Positions 53,700 through 60,662 of a stretch of 64,000 nt of DNA are shown here, one piece after another (the stretch's first letter is position 1; each line of letters starts with the position of its first letter). The notes under the pieces are model-generated. The model saw only the letters and a program-made list of their open reading frames with translations, searched no databases and was not told where the DNA came from. This DNA comes from Verrucomicrobiota bacterium (lineage in GTDB: Bacteria; Verrucomicrobiota; Verrucomicrobiia; Verrucomicrobiales; Akkermansiaceae): the NCBI GenBank assembly GCA_026397725.1, contig JAPLUI010000266.1, forward strand, positions 1 to 64,000, in the 5' to 3' direction. A program made the translations under genes and the position numbers.

Positions 53700-54314
53700 T
53701 CAGCGGCTGTGGAAGCCGATTTCGCGTTTGGGCTGGGTCTTGGCGTCGGTGTCCGCGGAGATGAGTTGCTTGATGGCGTCGAAGACAATTTGGAAGTGCT
53801 GGTCGTGTTCGGCGTATTTTTCCTCCAGGGCCTCGATTTTCTCGGCGAGAAGGGCATTGGAGTCCATCAGGCGGCGGAGTTGGACGAAGGTGCGCATGAT
53901 GGCGATGTTCACCTGCACGGCACGGGGGGAACGGAGGACGCTGGAGAGCATGGCGACGCCTTGCTCGGTGAAGGCGTAGGGGAGGTATTTCCGGTGCTGG
54001 CCACGCTTTAAGATCGCAAATTGCGATCTTAAAGCTACCTCCGCGTTTTTTGAGGTCACAGTTTGTGACCGCAAGATTTCAATCTCATTTTCAGTGAGTT
54101 GAAACATGAAATCGGCGGGGAAGCGGTCGAGGTTACGCTTCACCGCCTCGTTCAGACGCCCGGTTGTCACACCGTAAAGCTCCGCTAGATCCGAGTCGAG
54201 AATGACCTTTTCGTGCCGCAGGTAGTGGACGAGCGGGGCGATTTTCTCAGGCACGAGCAGGCCATCGTTGGTAGCGGGCTTCGGTGCGGCGGGTGATTGC
54301 TTTTTCGCGGGCAT
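53700..54314 (-). CDS. ORF6N domain protein
   Basis: 204 residues from MPAKKQSPAAPKPATNDGLL. The ORF6N region is clear: VILDSDLAELYGVTTGRLNE, VKRNLDRFPADFMFQLTENE, then HRKYLPYAFTEQGVAMLSSV. A C-terminal coiled coil follows (LLAEKIEALEEKYAEHDQHF). ORF6N proteins are phage-derived DNA-binding regulators, often next to type I restriction operons. The linker holds two LRSQ segments, the second encoded by a long palindrome. First gene of the hsd operon; divergent from the LysR-type gene. The longer frame upstream has unlikely codons. Confidence 0.85.
   Translation of the reverse strand: MPAKKQSPAAPKPATNDGLLVPEKIAPLVHYLRHEKVILDSDLAELYGVTTGRLNEAVKRNLDRFPADFMFQLTENEIEILRSQTVTSKNAEVALRSQFAILKRGQHRKYLPYAFTEQGVAMLSSVLRSPRAVQVNIAIMRTFVQLRRLMDSNALLAEKIEALEEKYAEHDQHFQIVFDAIKQLISADTDAKTQPKREIGFHSR
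54005..54035. repeat. 31-bp perfect palindrome inside the ORF6N gene
   Basis: GCTTTAAGATCGCAA and TTGCGATCTTAAAGC pair over 15 bp around a single central base. A second, smaller palindrome, GGTCACAGTTTGTGACC (54054-54070), lies 18 bp away. Both fall within the coding sequence of the loop between the DNA-binding part and the YAFTEQG motif. Confidence 0.85.
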
Positions 54315-54585
54315 GGGATCAGGCGTTGGCGAGGATGGCGAAGACTTGAGTGAACGGCATTTTTGGCTCGCGAAAAAACTGGCTGTACGATCCCACCGAG
54401 GCAATGAGATAATCTGCGAAGGCGGCCGGCTGCGGGTGCCACCCGGACCTGGGTACCCGCCGCTGGTTTGAGGCAGTCGCCTGAAAGCGGGAGGTTTGGG
54501 TGGTGGGAGGAGGCGGGTCATTTGCGGGTGGCGAACGAGGAGGAGACTGCCACGGAATGGCAGTTCTTGCTATGGCGGGAATCAC

Positions 54586-55497
54586 ATGTATGATGACCGC
54601 ACAGTCATGACGGAGATTTTCTCACAGAATGGAGTTTCGCTGGAGCGCTTGCAGACCTTGGCGAAGGTGGTGCGGGCCGGCAGCATCGCGCGGGCGGCCA
54701 AGGGCGATCCGAACGCACAAAGCCTGATCAGCCGCCAGCTCGGCGAGTTGGAAAGGACGCTGGGCCTGGAATTGCTGGAGCGGACGAAGAAGCCGTATCA
54801 GCCGACCCCGGCGGCGCTGCGGTTGGCGGATTGCTGCGAGCGCTTTGTGCGGGAAGTCGGAGAGGTTTCCGCCGAAGCCGATGGCCGGTGCCGCCCGCTC
54901 AAAGTGGGTGCGGGCGAATGGGTGATCCGGGAACTCCTGGTCCCGCTGATCGGCAGGCGGACCCGGCAATGGGAGGGGATTTCATGGGTCATGCACAACC
55001 TGACATCGAGCCGGATTCAGGAAGGGCTGGCGGCGGAGCGGCTCGATGTCGGGCTGGCCCCACGCCTGCGGGCAGACGGCAGCGTGCGGGTGAAGGAACT
55101 TCCGGGGTATGGCATGAGGTTGCTGTTGCCGGTAGGGACGGCACCCGATCAAAGCGGTTGGAACCGCCTGACCGGGACCCCGGTGGTGGTGCTGGAGGGC
55201 GATGGAGGATTCCGGAAATTTCTGGCGGAATGCGAGCAGAAGCGAGGAGTGCGGCTGCGGATCGGGGCGGAATGCACGAGTTATCCGCAGGCGGTGGAAT
55301 TGGCGGAGGCGGCGGGTTGGGCGGTGTTTGTGCCGGAGTTGGGGTGGAAGCGGCATCAGGACTGGGCGGCCCGCCATCAGAAACTGCCCGGCCTCGAGGC
55401 CTATCGGCACACGCTTCAACTCGGATGGAACGAGCGGGTGAGCCAACGGCGGCCAGAGGTGGCGGGGTTGGTCAAGATCCTTGGGGGAATGAAGTAG
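54586..55497 (+). CDS. LysR-family transcriptional regulator
   Basis: 303 residues from MYDDRTVMTE. An N-terminal winged helix-turn-helix is at about residues 15-70: LERLQTLAKVVRAGSIARAA, LISRQLGELERTLGLELLER. A LysR-type effector domain follows (LKVGAGEWVIRELLVPLIGR), with C-terminal features such as PVVVLEGDGGFRKFLAECEQ. It is somewhat unlike typical LysR proteins in spacing. It is divergent from the ORF6N-hsd operon across about 270 bp, so it may control that operon, which is inference. Confidence 0.8.
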   Translation: MYDDRTVMTEIFSQNGVSLERLQTLAKVVRAGSIARAAKGDPNAQSLISRQLGELERTLGLELLERTKKPYQPTPAALRLADCCERFVREVGEVSAEADGRCRPLKVGAGEWVIRELLVPLIGRRTRQWEGISWVMHNLTSSRIQEGLAAERLDVGLAPRLRADGSVRVKELPGYGMRLLLPVGTAPDQSGWNRLTGTPVVVLEGDGGFRKFLAECEQKRGVRLRIGAECTSYPQAVELAEAAGWAVFVPELGWKRHQDWAARHQKLPGLEAYRHTLQLGWNERVSQRRPEVAGLVKILGGMK

Positions 55498-55599
55498 GTG
55501 CGGAGGCGAGCGATCAGGGCCTGTTCCGCCGACACCTGGCGGAACTGGAGCGGTGTTCTGCAGCGCACCCGGAAGAAGCCATGACTTCCGCGTGCCGCC

Positions 55600-56448
55600 T
55601 CAGGTCTTGAAATCCCGGGTCTGGAAGGCCGCCCAGCCGACGGTGAAGAGGGAGAGGTCGAGACCTATCAGAAAGGCGTAGGACTCGACGAGTTTGGGCC
55701 ACGAGAGGTGGGGCTCCATCAGGAACACCCAAGCGCTCATGCGCCAGGTGACGAAGTAGCTTTCGTAGGGTTTGAAGAACGGGAAGCCCTGCAGGATCAT
55801 GTCCACGAAGAGGATGGTCAGCGTGATGATGGTGGCCGCCGCCGGTTTGATCTTGAAGCACGAGAACATGAAGGCCACCGACGACAAGGTGATCATGCTC
55901 ACGCCGATGCCGGCCGCGGACAGCGCGAGGCGCGAGGCCCCTTCCCACCAATCCGGATAGGCGGCGAAGACCTTCATGCGCGGCTCCATCACGAACAAGC
56001 CGCCCTCCCAGCCGAGCGCCATCACCGCCATCAGGTAGCCCGAAATGCCGACGAAAAACACGAAGCTGAAGGTGTAGAGCGAGACGGCGGTGTATTTCAC
56101 CAACAGCAGGCGCAGGCGGCTCACCGGCCGCGCGAACACCATCCGCAGGTTGCCGTCCTCGCTTTCCTTGGCCACGATGTCGCCCGCCACCAGCGCGAAG
56201 TAGATCGAACCTAACAGGAACATGCTCACCAGCATGATCGTGAAGGTGATCGTCAGCGAACTGTAGAAGGTGCCGAACTCCAGGCCGTTGCGTACCATCA
56301 GTCCGCGCATGTGGCGCTGGCTGCCCTCGAGCTTGTACACAAACAGGATGAGCGCCTCCATGATGAGAAACGCGCCGTAACCCATCCAGGTGCGGGGACG
56401 GGCAAAGAGCTTGCGAAGTTCGCCGCGGAGTTGTTGAAGAAAGAGCAT
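55600..56448 (-). CDS. ABC-2 type transporter permease
   Basis: 282 residues from MLFLQQLRGELRKLFARPRT. About six membrane segments are visible, for example YGAFLIMEALILFVY, SLTITFTIMLVSMFLLGSIYF, TFSFVFFVGISGYLMAVMAL, GIGVSMITLSSVAFMF and IITLTILFVDMIL. The segment AGDIVAKESEDGNLRMVFAR is typical of ABC-2 permeases. The matching ATPase gene is at 57636-58535, but about 1.2 kb of restriction-like genes lie between them. Confidence 0.88.
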   Translation of the reverse strand: MLFLQQLRGELRKLFARPRTWMGYGAFLIMEALILFVYKLEGSQRHMRGLMVRNGLEFGTFYSSLTITFTIMLVSMFLLGSIYFALVAGDIVAKESEDGNLRMVFARPVSRLRLLLVKYTAVSLYTFSFVFFVGISGYLMAVMALGWEGGLFVMEPRMKVFAAYPDWWEGASRLALSAAGIGVSMITLSSVAFMFSCFKIKPAAATIITLTILFVDMILQGFPFFKPYESYFVTWRMSAWVFLMEPHLSWPKLVESYAFLIGLDLSLFTVGWAAFQTRDFKT

Positions 56449-56543
56449 GAGGAGGAAGGGTGGACGATTTGACAGACTAGAACATTCCCAAGCCATCGAA
56501 TTCGCCGAAGCGAAAGATCTTCTTTGGAAATTTCCAACGCTGC

Positions 56544-57131
56544 TCAATCCACATTCGATGAGGGTAACGACTGTAAAGTATAACCGGGTAAAATACAACG
56601 GGTTCTGATATATGCGTATTCATTAATTATGATTTTCCGCATGGCCGATTCCAAGGCCGGATGTGATTCTTTGACATCAAGCCGCAGCAACTTGAAGATC
56701 CATGCGTTACGATCCGAGCCCAATAGATCCGCTTGGTTCTCACGGAAATGGTCCAGATATTTGTAAATTCCAGAAAACCGCCACCGCTTATCTGGCGACC
56801 CGGCGGATTTGCGGTGGCTCATAAGTGAGAAAACATAGATCGGGAAGAAATCGTCACCCTGCTGGGTAATTCTCAGATTCTGGCCAGAAAGGTTCTGATC
56901 GCCAATCTTTCCGGTCCCGGTGTATGTGAGAATGGCCCCTTCCGTCCGATCTTGATAGGGATTCTCCTGAGGGTTTGCCTCCTGCTCCGATGTGGAAAAC
57001 AAAACCACTCTTGCCACCCTTTTTCCGCTGGCTGTGGAAACGCGGATCCCGCCGGAATTGCCAACCTTCAATTCCTTCATTATGAAATCGTGGGCGTAGA
57101 GGGAACCCACAACGAAAGGTATCGTGCTCAT
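56544..57131 (-). CDS. Short restriction-type protein with SRA-like domain
   Basis: 195 residues from MSTIPFVVGSLYAHDFIMKE. The segment EGAILTYTGTGKIGDQNLSG with QNLRIT and IYVFSLMSH is like the SRA/YDG-like DNA-binding domain found in some type II restriction enzymes. The expected C-terminal nuclease motif (HNH or similar) is not seen and the protein is short. It overlaps the upstream methyltransferase gene by ATGA, so the pair looks like a restriction-modification unit, possibly a degraded one. Confidence 0.55.
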   Translation of the reverse strand: MSTIPFVVGSLYAHDFIMKELKVGNSGGIRVSTASGKRVARVVLFSTSEQEANPQENPYQDRTEGAILTYTGTGKIGDQNLSGQNLRITQQGDDFFPIYVFSLMSHRKSAGSPDKRWRFSGIYKYLDHFRENQADLLGSDRNAWIFKLLRLDVKESHPALESAMRKIIINEYAYIRTRCILPGYTLQSLPSSNVD

Positions 57132-57535
57132 GATGTGCGGTAGGTGAGTTGGAGTCGAATGAACTCCACGTAATTGCGGAACGCCGGGCGAAGCAGGCCA
57201 CGGACGTTTTCGAAAACAAAGGCCAAGGGCTGCAATTCCCTGACGGCACGGACCGCCTGCGGAAACATGTCTCGCAGATCCGCGTGGCCATTGGCTTTGC
57301 CACCCATCGAGAAGGGTTGGCACGGCGGGCCACCCGCAACCAGCTCAACCGGCCCAAATGAGTCGAAGCGCAGGTTCCTCACATCCTCGCTGAGCACATT
57401 CCAGTTGGGCCGATTGTGGCGGAGCGTCTCGCAAGCGCTGGGATTCCGCTCCACCAGTGCGACAGGTTCAAACCCGGCGGCTTCGAGTCCGAGCGCCAGC
57501 CCCCCCGCTCCTGAATACAGTTCAAGTGAACGCAT
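57128..57535 (-). CDS. C5-cytosine DNA methyltransferase, truncated
   Basis: 135 residues from MRSLELYSGAGG. The conserved N-terminal motifs are intact: motif I LELYSGAGGLALGLEAAGF (residues 4-22), the catalytic loop GGPPCQPFS with Cys72, and motif VI FENV at 108-111. The chain stops soon after FRNYVEFIRLQLTYRTS, where a full enzyme (about 330-400 residues) continues into motif VIII, the recognition domain and motifs IX-X. Those are missing, so it should not methylate a specific site alone. Either it is a fragment, or the rest lies elsewhere. Overlaps the next gene by ATGA. Confidence 0.8.
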   Translation of the reverse strand: MRSLELYSGAGGLALGLEAAGFEPVALVERNPSACETLRHNRPNWNVLSEDVRNLRFDSFGPVELVAGGPPCQPFSMGGKANGHADLRDMFPQAVRAVRELQPLAFVFENVRGLLRPAFRNYVEFIRLQLTYRTS

Positions 57536-57635
57536 GCCAGAAAATCTCATTCGCGCGAAGAATGCCCAGCGGTTTTTGCAGATTCGGACTATCATATTTG
57601 TTCGCCACTCACCAATACTGAGATCAAGAGGGTTT

Positions 57636-58535
57636 TCAAAGGGTTGGGGCTGCCGCGCTGTGGTGGATTTCCATGTAGAGGTCCTCAAGCGAGCGGCGGA
57701 CGGGGACGAGGGCGCGGACACGAATGCCGGCGCGGACGAGGGCTGCCACCAGCGCCGCGGGGTCGGCCCCCTGCGGCAGGCGGATCCGGCCGGGCGCGAC
57801 CACCTCGCCGCCGATGGCGTGGAGCAGGCCGGGCACGCCGTCCCACGGCTCGAGATCGACGTCGAACAACGGCACCTCATCGCGCAAGCCGCCGAGCGCG
57901 CCTTCAAACACACACTTGCCGTCGCGCAGGATGGCCACGCGGTCGCACATCAGTTCGACCTCGGCTAACAGATGCGAGTTGAACAGCACCGTCATGCCGT
58001 GCTCGTGGCGGAGCGTGAGGATGAAATCGCGGAACCACTTGATGCCTGCGGGGTCGAGCCCGTCGGTCGGTTCGTCGAGCAGCAGCACCTCCGGTTCCGG
58101 CAACAGCGACTGCGCCAACGCGAGGCGCTGGCGCATGCCGTGGCTGTACGTCCGCACCTTCGAGTGGATGCGGCTGGTGAGGCCCACCCGCTCGACCGTG
58201 GCGCGGGCGGCGGCGGGATCGAAGCCGCCCGAGTAACCCATCAGGATGCGCAGGTTTTCCCAGCCGCTCAGGTAGTCGTAAAACGCCGGGGTCTCGAAGA
58301 TGGCACCCACTTTGCGGAGCGCCTTCGAGCGGTCCTTGAGTACCGAAACGCCGCCGATGGTGACCTCCCCGGCACTCGGCATGACCATGCCGAGGATGAT
58401 GCCGAGGGTGGTGCTCTTGCCCGCTCCGTTGTGACCTAACAGCCCATGGATTTCGCCGCGCCGGACCTTGAAGGAAAAGTTGTCGAGGGCGGGTTTGCCG
58501 CCGAAGGATTTGCACAGGCCGCTGACTTCAAGCAT
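57636..58535 (-). CDS. ABC-2 type transporter ATP-binding protein
   Basis: 299 residues. Walker A GHNGAGKS at residues 34-41, signature YSHGMRQRLALAQSLL, Walker B EVLLLDEPTDGLDP and the switch His in FNSHLLAEVE. The C-terminal about 80 residues (VDLEPWDGVPGLLHAIGG onward) are the extra domain common in CcmA/NatA-type proteins. The start MLEVSGLCKSFGG is standard. It is 16 bp downstream of a membrane-anchored protein gene. The permease is on the same strand but separated by the restriction-like genes. Confidence 0.95.
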   Translation of the reverse strand: MLEVSGLCKSFGGKPALDNFSFKVRRGEIHGLLGHNGAGKSTTLGIILGMVMPSAGEVTIGGVSVLKDRSKALRKVGAIFETPAFYDYLSGWENLRILMGYSGGFDPAAARATVERVGLTSRIHSKVRTYSHGMRQRLALAQSLLPEPEVLLLDEPTDGLDPAGIKWFRDFILTLRHEHGMTVLFNSHLLAEVELMCDRVAILRDGKCVFEGALGGLRDEVPLFDVDLEPWDGVPGLLHAIGGEVVAPGRIRLPQGADPAALVAALVRAGIRVRALVPVRRSLEDLYMEIHHSAAAPTL

Positions 58536-58551
58536 GGGGTGGGGAGGTGGA

Positions 58552-59250
58552 TTATTCCTGGTGGCGGGGGCCGAATTCGTTGCCACGGAGCCCTTGCACC
58601 GCCTCGTTGACCACCTCGATGAGCGGGGCGAGCTTGAGTTTGGTGTCGGCACTGGCGGCGCCGAGATACGCACGCATGTCTGCGACGCTGATTTTGGTTA
58701 GCATATCCGCATCGGGTACGGTCACCCGCGCGGGATTTTCCTCGGTGCTGCCTTCCGCGAACGCCTTGAGCCCCTGCTCGATGAATTGCCTCCGTTGTTT
58801 CGGCGGCATCGCCTCGAACGACTCCAGGAACCGGTTGATCGACCGCATGACCGTGAGTTCGACGAAGCGGTCTTTTTCCTGATGATCGAGCTTGCGAAAA
58901 AACGCCTCGTCGGCGCGGCTGCGGCGGTATTTGTCGCGTTCCAGGAAATCCAGCCGGTTCACCCAAGCCGCGATTTTGCGGAGTTCCTGGTCGCGACGCA
59001 CCGCCTCCGCGTCGTCCGGCGGCACGTTCCGGTCCGACCAATCAGCGAAGTTGGCCACGGCGATTTCCCGCTGGATCCGTGCCGCGGTGATGAGCTTGGA
59101 ACCCGCATAAATCCGGAGGCCCGAGACTCCCGCCCAGACGAGCACGAGGACTGAGGCGGCTTTGATGATAACGCTCCATCGGGTCACTGCGCCGGAGCCT
59201 AATTCAATTCCGCCGAAATGCAAGCGGGCAAAAAAATCCGCTGTTGGCAT
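58552..59250 (-). CDS. Membrane-anchored protein of unknown function
   Basis: 232 residues with one membrane segment, SVIIKAASVLVLVWAGVSGL, near residues 26-45. The rest is a charged, helical domain with RDQELRKIAAWVNRLDFLER, KLDHQEKDRFVELTVMRSIN and FEAMPPKQRRQFIEQGLKAF. No family recognised; probably periplasmic or cytoplasmic helical. It precedes the ABC ATPase by 16 bp and is likely in its operon. The start is the first Met; the first about 20 codons are less certain. Confidence 0.7.
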   Translation of the reverse strand: MPTADFFARLHFGGIELGSGAVTRWSVIIKAASVLVLVWAGVSGLRIYAGSKLITAARIQREIAVANFADWSDRNVPPDDAEAVRRDQELRKIAAWVNRLDFLERDKYRRSRADEAFFRKLDHQEKDRFVELTVMRSINRFLESFEAMPPKQRRQFIEQGLKAFAEGSTEENPARVTVPDADMLTKISVADMRAYLGAASADTKLKLAPLIEVVNEAVQGLRGNEFGPRHQE

Positions 59251-59336
59251 TGGAAATAGCTGCTACAATACCGGCGACGCTGCTGTCACCCGCGTGGCGA
59301 GCAGTCGGCACGAACCAACCAACCACCAAAGCAACC

Positions 59337-60623
59337 ATGTCCCACCAGCTTGAAACCATCGCCCTTCACGGCGGTTACCCCGGAGACCCCACCTCACGCG
59401 CTGCGGCCGTGCCGGTGTATCGCACCAGCTCGTTCGTCTTCAACAGCACCGAGCAGGCCGCGAATTTGTTCGCGTTGCGCGAACTCGGCAACATATACAC
59501 CCGCATCACCAATCCCACCACCGAGGTGCTGGAGAAGCGGGTTGCGCTGTTGGAAGGGGCGCCGGAACTCGGCGGGCTCGGCGTCGCGTCGGGGACCAGC
59601 GCGGTGTTTTACGCCATCATCAACCTGGCCAGGGTCGGCGACAACATCGTGTCCGCCCGCAACCTCTACGGGGGCACCTACACCCAGTTCAAGGACATCC
59701 TGCCGGATCTCGGCATCGAAGTCCGCTTCGTGGATTCCAACGATCCGGAGAATTTCGCCAAGGCCATCGACGGGAAGACCCGCGCGCTGTTCACCGAAAC
59801 CGTTTCCAATCCCGCCCTGGAAGTGGCGGATCTGGAGAAGATCGCCGCCATCGCCCACGCCCACGGGTTGCCGCTGATTGTGGATGCCACCTTCTCGACG
59901 CCCTATCTAACACGCCCGCTCGATTTCGGCGCGGACCTGGTCGTGCATTCGTTGACGAAATGGTTTGGCGGGCATGGCGCGGGCATCGGCGGCATCATCG
60001 TGGATGGCGGGAAATTCAACTGGGCGGCTGGCCGACATCCGCTCTACGATCAACCGGACAACGGCTACCACGGCCTGCGCTGGGGGCACGACCTGCCTGC
60101 GGCACTCGCCCCGCTGGCCTTCATCCTGCGGGCACGCACGGTGCCGTTGCGCAATCTCGGCGCGGCGATCGCACCGGACAATTCGTGGTTCCTGCTGCAG
60201 GGGATCGAAACTCTCGGGCTGCGCATGGAACGCCACACCCGGAACTCCCTTGCGGTCGCCAAGCACCTCCAGGGTCACCCCAAGGTCTCATGGGTGCGCT
60301 ACCCCGGATTGCCAGACGATTCGCAATACGAACTGAATCAAAAATATCTCAAGGGCAAAGGCGGCGGCATGGTCGTCTTCGGGATTCAGGGAGGCATGGA
60401 AGCGGGCAAGAAATTCATCGAGAGTCTGTGCATCTTCAAGCACCTTGCCAACGTCGGAGATGCCAAGAGCCTCGCCATTCACAGCGCCTCCACGACCCAT
60501 TCCCAACTCAACGAGGAACAACAACGCGCCGCAGGCATCACGCCGGATTTGATCCGCCTCTCGGTGGGCATCGAACATATCGACGACATCCTCGCGGACC
60601 TCGATCAAGCACTGGCGAAATAA
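59337..60623 (+). CDS. metY: O-acetylhomoserine sulfhydrylase (PLP-dependent)
   Basis: 428 residues from MSHQLETIALHGGY. This Cys/Met metabolism PLP enzyme makes homocysteine from O-acetylhomoserine and sulfide. The PLP Lys208 lies in HSLTKWFGGHG. Other signatures: ASGTSAVFYAIINLA, VDATFSTPYLTRPLDFGAD, and GIETLGLRMERHTRN and HSQLNEEQQRAAGITPDLIR of the MetY subgroup. Length and motifs are standard. Single gene with its own promoter region of about 85 bp, shared with the divergent membrane-protein gene. Confidence 0.93.
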   Translation: MSHQLETIALHGGYPGDPTSRAAAVPVYRTSSFVFNSTEQAANLFALRELGNIYTRITNPTTEVLEKRVALLEGAPELGGLGVASGTSAVFYAIINLARVGDNIVSARNLYGGTYTQFKDILPDLGIEVRFVDSNDPENFAKAIDGKTRALFTETVSNPALEVADLEKIAAIAHAHGLPLIVDATFSTPYLTRPLDFGADLVVHSLTKWFGGHGAGIGGIIVDGGKFNWAAGRHPLYDQPDNGYHGLRWGHDLPAALAPLAFILRARTVPLRNLGAAIAPDNSWFLLQGIETLGLRMERHTRNSLAVAKHLQGHPKVSWVRYPGLPDDSQYELNQKYLKGKGGGMVVFGIQGGMEAGKKFIESLCIFKHLANVGDAKSLAIHSASTTHSQLNEEQQRAAGITPDLIRLSVGIEHIDDILADLDQALAK

Positions 60624-60662
60624 GGGCCCTTCCCTAACACCCGAGTCAGCCACCTCCAGCGC

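Noticed and set aside
57440-57490. GGTTCAAACCC, resembling a tRNA T-loop
   Set aside because: No cloverleaf around it; it lies within the C5 methyltransferase coding sequence.
44000-58000. Search for an HsdR subunit
   Set aside because: No protein with DEAD-box helicase and HsdR_N features in either direction; the ATPase at 48583-50487 is DUF3696-like, not a helicase.
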